NCBI RefSeq assembly: GCF_029717145.1
Contig: NZ_CP099222.1
Location: 2,170,001-2,234,000 of the forward strand
DNA from: Citrobacter freundii
Lineage (GTDB): Bacteria > Pseudomonadota > Gammaproteobacteria > Enterobacterales > Enterobacteriaceae
Direction: 5' to 3'
Length of the DNA: 64,000 nt
Below are positions 28,132 through 36,672 of the stretch, in pieces. Under the pieces are notes generated by a model. That model saw nothing but the letters and a program-made list of their open reading frames with translations. It ran no database searches and had not been told where the DNA came from. Numbering within the stretch: the stretch's first letter is position 1; each line of letters begins with the position of its first letter. The position numbers were made by a program, and so were the translations under genes.

Positions 28132-28151
28132 GAGGGAGAGCTATCTCCCTC
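28132..28151 (+). terminator. Hairpin after ynhF
   Basis: GAGGGAGA (28132-28139) pairs with TCTCCCTC (28144-28151) around GCTA, ten bases after the ynhF stop. No T tract follows, so efficiency is uncertain. Confidence -1.
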
Positions 28152-28300
28152 ATCCCGCCAACCCGTCCTCCCACTGCTATTGTTTGCAAATAAGCAAAAG
28201 TCTTTTGCATTTTTGTTAACTTTATTATTTTTGCGATCAATGTCATGCTTTTGACTCTTATTCTGTGTCGTGCCACGGCTCGACGTTACGGAGTCGCTGT

Positions 28301-29470
28301 ATGAAAATAAATTATCCACTACTGGCGCTGGCGATAGGGGCGTTTGGTATCGGCACGACAGAGTTTTCTCCGATGGGGTTATTACCCGTCATCGCTAAAG
28401 GCGTCGATGTCTCGATTCCGGCGGCAGGGATGCTAATTAGCGCCTATGCGGTAGGGGTGATGGTCGGTGCACCGTTAATGACCTTATTGCTTTCTCATCG
28501 CGGGCGCCGCAATGCGCTGATTTTTCTGATGGCGATTTTTACGCTCGGCAACGTGCTGTCGGCGTTATCTCCCGATTACACTACTCTGATGCTGTCGCGT
28601 ATTCTGACCAGTCTTAACCATGGGGCCTTTTTTGGTCTCGGCTCGGTTGTAGCGGCAAGCGTGGTGCCAAAGCACAAACAGGCCAGCGCTGTCGCCACCA
28701 TGTTTATGGGACTCACCATCGCCAATATTGGCGGCGTTCCTGCAGCGACCTGGCTGGGTGAAACCATCGGCTGGCGCATGTCCTTTATGGCAACGGCGGG
28801 TCTGGGGGTTATCTCGATGGTCAGCCTGTTCTTCTCGTTGCCGAAAGGCGGAGCAGGGGAGCGCCCGAACGTGCGCAAAGAGCTGGCAGTGCTCATGCGC
28901 CCGCAGGTGGTGTCAGCGTTGCTGACTACTGTGCTGGGAGCCGGCGCGATGTTCACGCTCTATACCTATATTTCACCGGTGCTGCATAGCATCACCCATG
29001 CCACGCCTGCCTTTGTAACCGGAATGCTGGTGCTGATTGGCGTCGGGTTCTCAATCGGTAACTATCTGGGCGGCAAACTGGCGGACCGCTCAGTCAACGG
29101 CACGCTGAAAGGCTTCTTACTGCTATTGATGGTGATTATGCTGGCAATCCCGTTACTGGCGCGTAGTGAATTGGGTGCAGCCATCAGCATGGTAGTCTGG
29201 GGTGCGGCAACCTTTGCAGTAGTTCCGCCGTTACAGATGCGTGTGATGCGCGTTGCCAGCGACGCGCCGGGCTTATCATCCTCGGTCAACATTGGTGCGT
29301 TTAATCTGGGGAATGCGCTAGGTGCGGCGGCGGGTGGCGCAGTGATATCGGGTGGTTTAGGTTACAGTTTTGTCCCGGTGATGGGGGCAATTGTGGCTGG
29401 GATGGCGTTGCTACTGGTCTTTGTCTCCGCGAGAAAACAGCCTGACAAGGCCTGCAGCGTCACGAACTAA
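28301..29470 (+). CDS. ydhP: MFS transporter YdhP
   Basis: A 389-residue, 12-helix major facilitator of the drug/arabinose efflux group (LALAIGAFGIGTTEFSPMGLLPVIA; MTLLLSHRGRRNALIF as motif A). Length and context equal E. coli ydhP, and the start at 28301 gives exactly the E. coli length. The substrate is not established. It is convergent with sodB over a shared terminator. Confidence -1.
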   Translation: MKINYPLLALAIGAFGIGTTEFSPMGLLPVIAKGVDVSIPAAGMLISAYAVGVMVGAPLMTLLLSHRGRRNALIFLMAIFTLGNVLSALSPDYTTLMLSRILTSLNHGAFFGLGSVVAASVVPKHKQASAVATMFMGLTIANIGGVPAATWLGETIGWRMSFMATAGLGVISMVSLFFSLPKGGAGERPNVRKELAVLMRPQVVSALLTTVLGAGAMFTLYTYISPVLHSITHATPAFVTGMLVLIGVGFSIGNYLGGKLADRSVNGTLKGFLLLLMVIMLAIPLLARSELGAAISMVVWGAATFAVVPPLQMRVMRVASDAPGLSSSVNIGAFNLGNALGAAAGGAVISGGLGYSFVPVMGAIVAGMALLLVFVSARKQPDKACSVTN

Positions 29471-29476
29471 CGCTAA

Positions 29477-29503
29477 AACGCAGAAGGGAGTCCCTTCTGC
29501 GTT
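29477..29503. terminator. Bidirectional terminator between ydhP and sodB
   Basis: AACGCAGAAGGG pairs perfectly with CCCTTCTGCGTT around a three-base loop. In the plus direction ATCATTTTTATG follows, which overlaps the end of sodB. Confidence -1.
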
Positions 29504-29510
29504 ATCATTT

Positions 29511-30092
29511 TTATGCTGCGAAGTTTTTCGCAACAAACGCCCAGTTCACCAGCGCCCAGAAATGTTCCAGGTAGCCAGGACGCGCGTTGCGATAGTCGAT
29601 GTAGTAGGCGTGTTCCCACACATCAACGGTCATCAGCGGCGTTGCATCGGTGGTCAGCGGTGTTCCGGCATTTGACGTGGAAACGATAGCCAGTTTGCCA
29701 TCAGTACCTTTTACCAGCCAGGTCCAGCCAGCACCGAAGTTTTTGATCGCCGCATCGGTGAATTGCGCTTTGAAGTCAGCGAAGCTACCAAAAGATGCAA
29801 CAATGGCTTCAGCCAGTTCACCGGTCGGTTCGCCGCCCGCGTTGGGTGCCAGGCAGTTCCAGTAGAAAGTGTGGTTCCAGACCTGAGCCGCGTTGTTAAA
29901 CACACCACCTTCAGAGCTACGTACGATCTCTTCCAGTGATTTGCCTTCAAACGCCGTGCCTTTGATCAGGTTATTCAGGTTAGTAACGTAAGTCTGGTGG
30001 TGTTTGCCATAGTGGTATTCCAGCGTTTCAGCAGAAATGTGCGGCGCCAGAGCATCTTTGGCATACGGTAATGCAGGTAATTCGAACGACAT
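29511..30092 (-). CDS. sodB: Iron superoxide dismutase
   Basis: A 193-residue cytosolic enzyme that dismutates superoxide. Metal ligands are visible as His in [12 protein letters not shown], His in [11 protein letters not shown], and [37 protein letters not shown] is the FeSOD N terminus. The start has GGAGAGAAGC upstream. In E. coli sodB is positively dependent on Fur through the small RNA RyhB; that pairing region near the start is plausible here but was not verified. Confidence -1.
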   Translation of the reverse strand: MSFELPALPYAKDALAPHISAETLEYHYGKHHQTYVTNLNNLIKGTAFEGKSLEEIVRSSEGGVFNNAAQVWNHTFYWNCLAPNAGGEPTGELAEAIVASFGSFADFKAQFTDAAIKNFGAGWTWLVKGTDGKLAIVSTSNAGTPLTTDATPLMTVDVWEHAYYIDYRNARPGYLEHFWALVNWAFVAKNFAA

Positions 30093-30219
30093 TGCTTCTC
30101 TCCTTATTATTTATATTGAGTACACACAATAGCCTCATTGTGAGTAAGGATAGGGTAGCAAATTGAAAGGTTATGCAAAAGAAGAACTTACCCTACAGCA
30201 CATACTGTAGGGTAAGATT

Positions 30220-31050
30220 TTAGCGAATTGTTTTTGGCGTCATGACACGACGAGCGCCCACATAGTGGCGCTGCCAGTAATCTTCACTCAGGGAGGTGAT
30301 TTGGATCTCCTGACCGCTACGTGGTGACTGAATAAACTTACCGTTGCCAACGTAGACACCAACGTGATCGGCGGTGCCGCGGCCCTGGGTACGGAAGAAG
30401 ACCAAATCGCCGTTTTTCAGTTCATCGCGGTCGATCGGTGCCGCGTCGCGCAGGTGGTACATTTCATTGGCAGTACGCGGAATGCGGAACTTCACCAGGT
30501 CCTTATACGCGTAATAAACCAGACCACTGCAATCAAAACCGGTTCTCGGTGAAGAGCCACCCCAGCGGTAGGGTTTACCGATCTGGTTCATCAGAGTAGA
30601 CATCGCGGTTTTGGTCGCTTTTTGCACTTTCACTTTATGGGCATCAGCGAGGGCTACCGGGGCTGTTGATTTTACTTTTACACAGCGCGGCTTGTGACCT
30701 TTGCGCGGGGTGCATTTTTCAGTCCAGGTGACCGCAGCGGTTTGTGTTGTTGCGACTTTACTGCGACGGTTGACCGTTTTGGTTGTTTTTGCAGGTGTCG
30801 CGGTGCGTTTTTTGGAAGAGGAAGCGGTTTTGGTGCTGGATTTACTGGTGGTTTTTTTTGCCGTTTTCTTGCTGGTTTGTGTGACTTTTTTACTGGCTGT
30901 CGCGCTTTTCTTTTTATCTACCGTTTTGAGCGTATGGGAAACGGCAGGTGTCGTCCTGGCCTGCTTGGAAGCATGGGCCACTGACGTAAAAGGGAGTGTG
31001 GTAAAAAGCAAAGCACAGAGCGTGATCGAGATCCGGTTTATCCGCGCCAC
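30220..31050 (-). CDS. mepH: Peptidoglycan DD-endopeptidase MepH (NlpC/P60)
   Basis: A 276-residue exported murein endopeptidase. The catalytic Cys lies in GFDCSGLVYYAYK and the catalytic His in GRGTADHVGVYVGNG. A Lys/Ser/Thr-rich low-complexity linker (about residues 35-110) joins the signal peptide to the catalytic domain. I take a GTG start at 31050 (V-ARINRIS), which has AGAGGAC upstream and matches the E. coli N terminus. An in-frame ATG at 31101 would add 17 unmatched residues. In E. coli, MepH opens crosslinks with MepS and MepM during wall growth. Confidence -1.
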   Translation of the reverse strand: MARINRISITLCALLFTTLPFTSVAHASKQARTTPAVSHTLKTVDKKKSATASKKVTQTSKKTAKKTTSKSSTKTASSSKKRTATPAKTTKTVNRRSKVATTQTAAVTWTEKCTPRKGHKPRCVKVKSTAPVALADAHKVKVQKATKTAMSTLMNQIGKPYRWGGSSPRTGFDCSGLVYYAYKDLVKFRIPRTANEMYHLRDAAPIDRDELKNGDLVFFRTQGRGTADHVGVYVGNGKFIQSPRSGQEIQITSLSEDYWQRHYVGARRVMTPKTIR

Positions 31051-31382
31051 TGAGCAGTCCTCTGTTAGGGCAGGTCTATCATGCCTGCGTGTGATTTTCA
31101 AAACTTGATGATTCTAATCTATAGAAACGGGGAAAGTTAATAGCTTTTTTTGTTTAAAATAGTGTTTCGTTACCGACCGCAAAAAAAAACAGCAATCAAC
31201 GCCAATACTGGCGAAGGGATAATCAATTCCTTGTGCATAAAAGTGATAAGTAAGATTCTGAATGCAACTTATGGCGACTGGCGATAAAATAATAACCGTA
31301 AGAAAAATGTTATTTTCCGTTGTCAGTCAGACCCGTTACAATGTCAGACTACTGCCGTAAAAGAAGTTAAGGAAGCAAGATA
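31051..31382. other. Divergent promoter region of mepH and grxD
   Basis: About 330 bases, AT-rich with a poly-A run near 31181. They separate divergent mepH and grxD and must contain both promoters. A 5' AAGGAAGCAAGATA ribosome-binding site for grxD is present. I see no further gene or clear operator. Confidence -1.
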
Positions 31383-31730
31383 ATGAGCACCACTATCGAA
31401 AAAATCCAGCGCCAGATCGCTGAAAACCCGATTCTCCTGTACATGAAAGGTTCTCCAAAACTGCCAAGCTGCGGTTTTTCCGCTCAGGCTGTGCAGGCGC
31501 TGTCTGCCTGTGGTGAACGCTTTGCTTATGTTGATATTCTGCAAAACCCGGATATTCGCGCCGAGTTGCCGAAATACGCAAACTGGCCAACCTTCCCGCA
31601 GCTGTGGGTTGATGGTGAGCTGGTTGGCGGCTGCGACATTTTAATCGAAATGTACCAGCGCGGTGAATTGCAGCAGCTTATCAAAGAGACTGCGGCGAAG
31701 TACAAAACCGAAGAGCCGGACGCTGAGTAA
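31383..31730 (+). CDS. grxD: Monothiol glutaredoxin GrxD
   Basis: A 115-residue monothiol glutaredoxin with the CGFS active site (LPSCGFSAQAVQAL, Cys near residue 30) and the conserved WPTFPQLWVDGELVGGCDI segment. It binds a [2Fe-2S] cluster with glutathione, and with BolA partners acts in iron-sulfur trafficking. Length equals E. coli Grx4. It is directly convergent with rnt over a shared terminator, since lhr is missing here. Confidence -1.
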   Translation: MSTTIEKIQRQIAENPILLYMKGSPKLPSCGFSAQAVQALSACGERFAYVDILQNPDIRAELPKYANWPTFPQLWVDGELVGGCDILIEMYQRGELQQLIKETAAKYKTEEPDAE

Positions 31731-31742
31731 TCAGCAGAAACG

Positions 31743-31770
31743 AAAAAGCGACCAGTCTGGTCGCTTTTTT
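31743..31770. terminator. Terminator between grxD and rnt
   Basis: AAAAAGCGACCA and TGGTCGCTTTTTT form a stem flanked by A and T runs, so it can work in both directions for the convergent genes. Confidence -1.
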
Positions 31771-31780
31771 TATGGTCCGC

Positions 31781-32428
31781 TTATGCCTCTTCAGGCATTG
31801 GCAGGGGCCACCCACCAAGGCGTTTCCAGCGGTTAACGATTTCGCAAAACAGCACTGCCGTCCGTTCGGTGTCATACAGCGCAGAGTGCGCCTGGTTGCC
31901 ATCAAACTCCATTCCTGCAGCCAGACACGCTTTAGACAGTACGGTTTGCCCGAGCGAAAGACCGCTTAAGGCCGCAGTGTCAAAGGTCACAAACGGGTGA
32001 AATGGGTTGCGCTTCAGCGAGGCGCGTTCGGCGGCTGCCATCATGAAGCTGTGATCGAAGGTGGCATTATGCGCAACCATAATCGCCCGATTGCAGCCGC
32101 TGTCTTTGATGCCTTTACGCACCATTTTGAATATGGCGTGCAGGGCGTCGTATTCGCTGACCGCGCCGCGCAGCGGGTTGCTCGGATCAATACCGTTAAA
32201 CGCAAGTGCTTCTGGTTGCAGATTTGCCCCTTCAAACGGTTCGACGTGGAAATGCAACGTCATGTCCGGCATCAGCCAGCCTTGTTCATCCATTTTCAGC
32301 GTGATGGCTGCAATCTCGAGCAGCGCATCGGTTTTGGCGTTAAATCCTGCTGTTTCTACATCAATGACGACAGGATAAAAACCACGAAAACGGTCACACA
32401 GACCGGAAAGTTGAGCGTTATCGGACAT
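31781..32428 (-). CDS. rnt: Ribonuclease T
   Basis: A 215-residue DEDD exonuclease that trims 3' ends of tRNA, 5S and 23S rRNA. Catalytic acids are visible in [22 protein letters not shown] (exo I), [13 protein letters not shown] (exo II) and [13 protein letters not shown] (exo III). Length equals the E. coli enzyme. In E. coli rnt is followed by lhr on the same strand; here the next gene is grxD, convergent. Confidence -1.
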   Translation of the reverse strand: MSDNAQLSGLCDRFRGFYPVVIDVETAGFNAKTDALLEIAAITLKMDEQGWLMPDMTLHFHVEPFEGANLQPEALAFNGIDPSNPLRGAVSEYDALHAIFKMVRKGIKDSGCNRAIMVAHNATFDHSFMMAAAERASLKRNPFHPFVTFDTAALSGLSLGQTVLSKACLAAGMEFDGNQAHSALYDTERTAVLFCEIVNRWKRLGGWPLPMPEEA

Positions 32429-32522
32429 CTGGGTCTCTTAATACGGGAAAATTGCAGCGCGTATTATGACAAAATGATGAGTATAAAACTACGGGCACAG
32501 ACGATCTGCGCCCGAGGGGAGG

Positions 32523-32930
32523 TTAGTCACCCAGGCCGCGGCCTGCGTCTTTCTCTTCGATCAGTTCGATTTTGTAACCGTCCGGATCTTCTACAAATGC
32601 GATAACCGTCGTCCCGCCTTTGACCGGACCCGCTTCGCGCGTCACGTTGCCGCCGTTCTGACGAATGCGCTCGCAGGCTTCTGCGGCGTTGTCTACGCTC
32701 AGAGCAATGTGGCCGTAGGCAGTGCCCAGGTCATATTTGTCGACGCCCCAGTTGTAGGTCAGCTCAATGACGGCTTCATCGGTCTCAGGACCGTAACCGA
32801 CAAAGGCCAGAGAATACTTGTATTCAGGGTTTTCACTGGTACGCAGCAGCTTCATGCCCAGCACGTTGGTGTAAAATTCGATGGAACGCTGCAGGTCACC
32901 TACGCGCAGCATGGTATGAAGTAAACGCAT
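32523..32930 (-). CDS. gloA: Glyoxalase I (lactoylglutathione lyase)
   Basis: A 135-residue metalloenzyme that converts methylglyoxal-glutathione hemithioacetal to S-lactoylglutathione. Landmarks are [20 protein letters not shown] with its first metal His, VIELTYNWG with a Glu ligand, YGHIALSVD with His, and [10 protein letters not shown] with Glu. I start at 32930 (GGGGAAAAAG upstream), which gives the known length. It lies between nemA and rnt. Functionally it pairs with nemA in electrophile defence. Confidence -1.
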   Translation of the reverse strand: MRLLHTMLRVGDLQRSIEFYTNVLGMKLLRTSENPEYKYSLAFVGYGPETDEAVIELTYNWGVDKYDLGTAYGHIALSVDNAAEACERIRQNGGNVTREAGPVKGGTTVIAFVEDPDGYKIELIEEKDAGRGLGD

Positions 32931-33027
32931 CTTTTTCCCCTTCAAAAATGGCTAGTACATTCAATATGTTGTTTTAGTATAGCGGCGTTGTTGCGCCACT
33001 ATCAATGCCAGAACGGAGATTGCGCAA

Positions 33028-34125
33028 TTACAGGGTCGGATAATCCGTGTAACCCTCTGCACCGCCGCCGTAGAAACTCTCTGCGCGCTGTGGGTTCAGT
33101 TCTGCTTTGTGCTGCAAACGTGCGACCAAATCCGGGTTGGCAATATAGGCGCGGCCAAAGGCGACGGCGTCGATTAACCCTTTCTCAATCAGCGCTTCTG
33201 CTTTTTCCGGGGTGTAGGCACCAGCACCAATAATCGGACCGTGGAAACGCGCGCGAACTTTCTCGCGGAACGCATCGCTATACGGCTCTCCGCCGGCCCA
33301 GTCTGGTTCGGACATGTGCAGATAAGCGATACCACGTTTACCCAGCTGTTCAATCAGGTACAACGCATCGGCTTCTTCATTCGGGCCGTTATCAACGTTC
33401 TGGAAAGAGCCGATAGGGGATACGCGGATGCCAATCCGGTCTGCGCCCCATTCTTTGATACCGGCATCAACGACTTCCAGCACCAGACGTGCACGATTTT
33501 CGACGCTGCCGCCGTACTGATCGGTACGCTGGTTAGAGGTGGGTGACAGGAACTGGTGTAGCAAATAGCCATGGGCAGAGTGCAGCTCAACCATGTCAAA
33601 GCCAGCCTCGCGTGCGTTGGCGATGGCCTGACGGAAATCATTGACGATGCCCGGGATTTCGTCGGTTTCCAGGGCGCGCGGCATTGAGGTGTCGGCACGC
33701 GTTGCCAGACCGTTTTCATCGCGCAGCGAGGTACGGGTACCGGCGCTGATGGCAGAAGGGGCAACTGGCGGTTGTCCGTTCGGCTGCAGGCTGACGTGAG
33801 AGATACGACCGGTGTGCCACAACTGTACGGCAATATGACCTTGTTCAGCGTGGACGGCGGCGGTGATTTTTTTCCAGGCTTCAATTTGCGCTGCGCTGTG
33901 TAATCCCGGCGCACCGGCGTAGCCTTTTGCCTGAGCAGATATCTGAGTGGCCTCGCTGATGATAAGACCAGCGCTGGCGCGTTGGCGATAATACTCGGCC
34001 ATCAGCGGAGTTGGGATGTCGCCAGGTTCGATGCTACGCAGGCGCGTCAGTGGGGCCATAAATACGCGGTTGGCCGCCGTGATGGCACCTACTTTCAGCG
34101 GGGAAAACAATTTTTCAGATGACAT
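33028..34125 (-). CDS. nemA: N-ethylmaleimide reductase NemA
   Basis: A 365-residue FMN-dependent old-yellow-enzyme family reductase acting on reactive electrophiles and nitro compounds. The N terminus [25 protein letters not shown], the active-site region [20 protein letters not shown], and [12 protein letters not shown] are characteristic. It lies 58 bases downstream of nemR with a NemR half-palindrome box in the gap, consistent with the nemRA-gloA operon of E. coli. Confidence -1.
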   Translation of the reverse strand: MSSEKLFSPLKVGAITAANRVFMAPLTRLRSIEPGDIPTPLMAEYYRQRASAGLIISEATQISAQAKGYAGAPGLHSAAQIEAWKKITAAVHAEQGHIAVQLWHTGRISHVSLQPNGQPPVAPSAISAGTRTSLRDENGLATRADTSMPRALETDEIPGIVNDFRQAIANAREAGFDMVELHSAHGYLLHQFLSPTSNQRTDQYGGSVENRARLVLEVVDAGIKEWGADRIGIRVSPIGSFQNVDNGPNEEADALYLIEQLGKRGIAYLHMSEPDWAGGEPYSDAFREKVRARFHGPIIGAGAYTPEKAEALIEKGLIDAVAFGRAYIANPDLVARLQHKAELNPQRAESFYGGGAEGYTDYPTL

Positions 34126-34143
34126 ATTAACTCCAGGTATGAA

Positions 34144-34158
34144 TAGACCGGTCGTCTA
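34144..34158. promoter_or_regulatory. NemR-like box between nemR and nemA
   Basis: TAGACCGGTCGTCTA resembles the NemR palindrome TAGACC-N4-GGTCTA with one base less in the centre and imperfect arms. It lies in the short gap before nemA and may be a secondary binding site. Confidence -1.
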
Positions 34159-34183
34159 GCGATTGGGTAAATAAAAACGCCTG

Positions 34184-34783
34184 TTAAACGGCAGGCGTTG
34201 CAATAATGTTTTTAACGTGTGCCAGCGCATTTTCCAGTGGGGTGGCACTGCGAGACATCTTGGCCTGCAGGTTGGCCCCGAGCCACAGCGCATACAGCAC
34301 CTGCGCTTGCTGCAGCGGTTCGCCGGTAAACGACAGGCAGTGTGTGTCGCGACCTTTTTCCAGCGCTTGCGCCAGCAGGGTAATAATGTGCCGAGCGCCT
34401 TTATCCATCGCCGTACGCATATCTTCAGAGAGATCGCATACTTCAGCCGACAGTTTGACCGTTAAGCAACCGCTAATAATGCCGTGTTGACTAAACTGAT
34501 TCAGGGTTTCCTGATAGTAGGCGAGGATTCTGTCGCGGTAGTTACCAGCACCCGACGCCAAATGTGTGGCCAGCCGAAGGTGGTAGGCCGCGTAATGGCG
34601 TTCAAGCATGGAAACACCGAACGCTTCTTTAGAGCGAAAATAGTGGTAAAACGACCCTTTGGGCACCTCGGCGGTTTTCAGCAGTTCGCTTAAACCCATA
34701 CCGGTGAAACCGCGCTGCATGCAAAGCCGCTCGCCGGTTGCCAGAAGATGTTCACGTGTGTCGTGTTCAGTTGCTTTGTTCAT
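34184..34783 (-). CDS. nemR: Transcriptional repressor NemR
   Basis: A 199-residue TetR-family redox-sensing repressor of nemRA-gloA. The helix-turn-helix reads MGLSELLKTAEVPKGSFYHYFRSKEAFG near residues 28-55. Cys residues (for example in CMQRG, SGCLTVKL, VCDLSED and CLSF) are candidates for the electrophile and hypochlorite sensing known in E. coli NemR. A perfect operator lies 14 bases upstream of the start. Confidence -1.
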   Translation of the reverse strand: MNKATEHDTREHLLATGERLCMQRGFTGMGLSELLKTAEVPKGSFYHYFRSKEAFGVSMLERHYAAYHLRLATHLASGAGNYRDRILAYYQETLNQFSQHGIISGCLTVKLSAEVCDLSEDMRTAMDKGARHIITLLAQALEKGRDTHCLSFTGEPLQQAQVLYALWLGANLQAKMSRSATPLENALAHVKNIIATPAV

Positions 34784-34797
34784 GGCATGGAGTGTAA

Positions 34798-34813
34798 TAG
34801 ACCAGTCGGTCTA
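34798..34813. promoter_or_regulatory. NemR operator
   Basis: TAGACCAGTCGGTCTA is a perfect 6-4-6 palindrome directly upstream of nemR and matches the known E. coli NemR box. It supports autorepression relieved by electrophiles. Confidence -1.
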
Positions 34814-34884
34814 ATGCAATAGCGCTTGCCAGAAATTCAGTTAGCGTCTTCAATAGGTATAACTATCTTACGTAAGGAGGGGAT

Positions 34885-35124
34885 GTGGCCGAACAGCTGG
34901 AGTTTTTCCCCGTCCAGAGCCCGTGCCGCGGGATCTGCCAGTCCGACGAACGCGGCTTTTGCCGTGGATGTTTTCGTAGCCGGGATGAGCGCTTTAACTG
35001 GCAGAAAATGAGCGATGCCGAAAAGCAGGATGTGCTGCGTCTTTGTCGTCAGCGTCTGATGCGTAAATTACGTGCAAACAAACCCAGCCCGCCAGAAGAA
35101 CCGCAACAACCTTCACTCTTTTAA
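34885..35124 (+). CDS. ydhL: DUF1289 protein YdhL
   Basis: A 79-residue protein with the DUF1289 Cys signature SPCRGICQSDERGFCRGCFRSRDE, probably a small metal-binding domain. I use the GTG at 34885 because AAGGAGG lies eight bases upstream and the protein then matches E. coli YdhL from its first residue. It precedes ydhF by about 50 bases on the same strand. The function is unknown. Confidence -1.
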   Translation: MAEQLEFFPVQSPCRGICQSDERGFCRGCFRSRDERFNWQKMSDAEKQDVLRLCRQRLMRKLRANKPSPPEEPQQPSLF

Positions 35125-35173
35125 AAGCGTAATTGCGTATACTCGATGCACACTCATTGTTAAGGAAGCTGCT

Positions 35174-36070
35174 ATGGTTCAGCGTATTACTATTGCGCCG
35201 CAAGGCCCGGAATTTTCTCGCTTTGTCATGGGGTACTGGCGGCTGATGGACTGGAATATGTCCGCGCGCCAGCTCGTCAGCTTTATTGAAGAACATCTTG
35301 ACCTGGGCGTAACCACCGTCGATCACGCTGATATTTATGGTGGATACCAGTGCGAAGCGGCGTTTGGCGAGGCGATGAAGCTGGCTCCGCATCTGCGTGA
35401 AAAAATGCAGATCGTGACCAAATGCGGTATTGCCACCACGGCACGGGCGGAAAATACCCTCGGTCACTACATCACCGACAGCGACCATATTATTGCCAGC
35501 GCGGAGCAGTCGCTGAAACTGCTGGCGACCGACCATATTGATCTGCTCTTGATCCATCGTCCCGATCCGCTGATGGATGCCGACGAAGTGGCTGAGGCGT
35601 TTAAGAAACTGCATCATAGCGGCAAAGTGCGTCACTTTGGCGTGTCTAACTTTACGCCTGCGCAGTTTTCCCTGCTGCAATCACGTCTGCCGTTTACGCT
35701 GGCAACCAATCAGGTTGAGATTTCCCCGGTGCATCAGCCACTGCTGCTGGATGGCACCTTAGATCAGCTGCAACAACTGCGTATCCGGCCAATGGCCTGG
35801 TCCTGTCTGGGTGGTGGACGACTGTTCAATGATGATGCTTTCCAACCGCTGCGCAATGAACTCGCCACCATTGCGCAAGAATTGAATGCGCAGTCCATTG
35901 AGCAGGTGGTCTATGCGTGGATCCTTCGTCTACCGTCACAGCCGCTGCCGATTATTGGCTCAGGGAAAATTGAGCGTGTTCGCGCTGCTATTGAGGCCGA
36001 ATCGTTAACCATGTCCCGCCAGCAATGGTTCCGTATCCGTAAAGCCGCGCTGGGTTACGACGTACCGTAA
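35174..36070 (+). CDS. ydhF: Aldo/keto reductase family oxidoreductase YdhF
   Basis: A 298-residue NADPH-dependent aldo/keto reductase-like enzyme. Catalytic-tetrad landmarks are DHADIYGGYQCE (Asp, Tyr), IVTKCGI (Lys) and DLLLIHRPDP (His). VRHFGVSNFTP and PIIGSGKIERVRAA form the cofactor site. The start at 35174 has AAGGAAGC upstream. Length equals E. coli YdhF. The substrate is unknown. Confidence -1.
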   Translation: MVQRITIAPQGPEFSRFVMGYWRLMDWNMSARQLVSFIEEHLDLGVTTVDHADIYGGYQCEAAFGEAMKLAPHLREKMQIVTKCGIATTARAENTLGHYITDSDHIIASAEQSLKLLATDHIDLLLIHRPDPLMDADEVAEAFKKLHHSGKVRHFGVSNFTPAQFSLLQSRLPFTLATNQVEISPVHQPLLLDGTLDQLQQLRIRPMAWSCLGGGRLFNDDAFQPLRNELATIAQELNAQSIEQVVYAWILRLPSQPLPIIGSGKIERVRAAIEAESLTMSRQQWFRIRKAALGYDVP

Positions 36071-36150
36071 TCGCGTTTTCGGCGTTCCGTCGCTCAAAAT
36101 TGCGTCACTGGTTTACACTTATCAGTCAGACACATAGTGACGGAGGTCGT

Positions 36151-36672
36151 ATGAAGCGTTTGAGTATCGCCATAATCACCTTACTGGCCTGTGCGGGCGC
36201 ACAGGCTGCCAGTGAGCAAGTTGAGATGAACCTGGTGACTTCGCAAGGGGTAGGTCAGTCGATTGGTTCAGTAACTATTTCTGAAACTGCGCAAGGGCTG
36301 GCGTTTACGCCTGACCTGAAAGCACTGCCGCCAGGAGAACATGGTTTCCATGTCCATGCCAACGGCAGCTGTCAGCCTGCGATTAAAGAAGGCAAAGCTT
36401 CTGCCGCTGAATCGGCAGGGGGACATCTTGACCCGCATAAAACCGGAAAACATGAAGGTCCGGAGGGGGCTGGGCACATGGGCGACCTGCCGTTGCTGGT
36501 GGTCAATGCCGAAGGTTACGCCACAACGACTGTTACCGCCCCACGCCTGAAATCACTGGATGAGGTCAAAGGTAAGGCGCTGATGGTCCATGTGGGTGGC
36601 GATAACATGTCCGATCAGCCAAAACCTCTAGGCGGTGGCGGGGCGCGTTACGCCTGCGGGGTTATCAAATAA
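36151..36672 (+). CDS. sodC: Cu/Zn superoxide dismutase (periplasmic)
   Basis: A 173-residue exported enzyme. The signal peptide ends GAQA at residue 19. Copper and zinc ligands lie in HGFHVHANGSC, GGHLDPHKTGKHEGPEGAGHMGDLP and MVHVGGDNMSD, and Cys residues at NGSC and YACG form the family disulfide. GGAGGTCGT precedes the start. It ends base-to-base against the convergent ydhK stop, with no room for a conventional terminator between them. Confidence -1.
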   Translation: MKRLSIAIITLLACAGAQAASEQVEMNLVTSQGVGQSIGSVTISETAQGLAFTPDLKALPPGEHGFHVHANGSCQPAIKEGKASAAESAGGHLDPHKTGKHEGPEGAGHMGDLPLLVVNAEGYATTTVTAPRLKSLDEVKGKALMVHVGGDNMSDQPKPLGGGGARYACGVIK

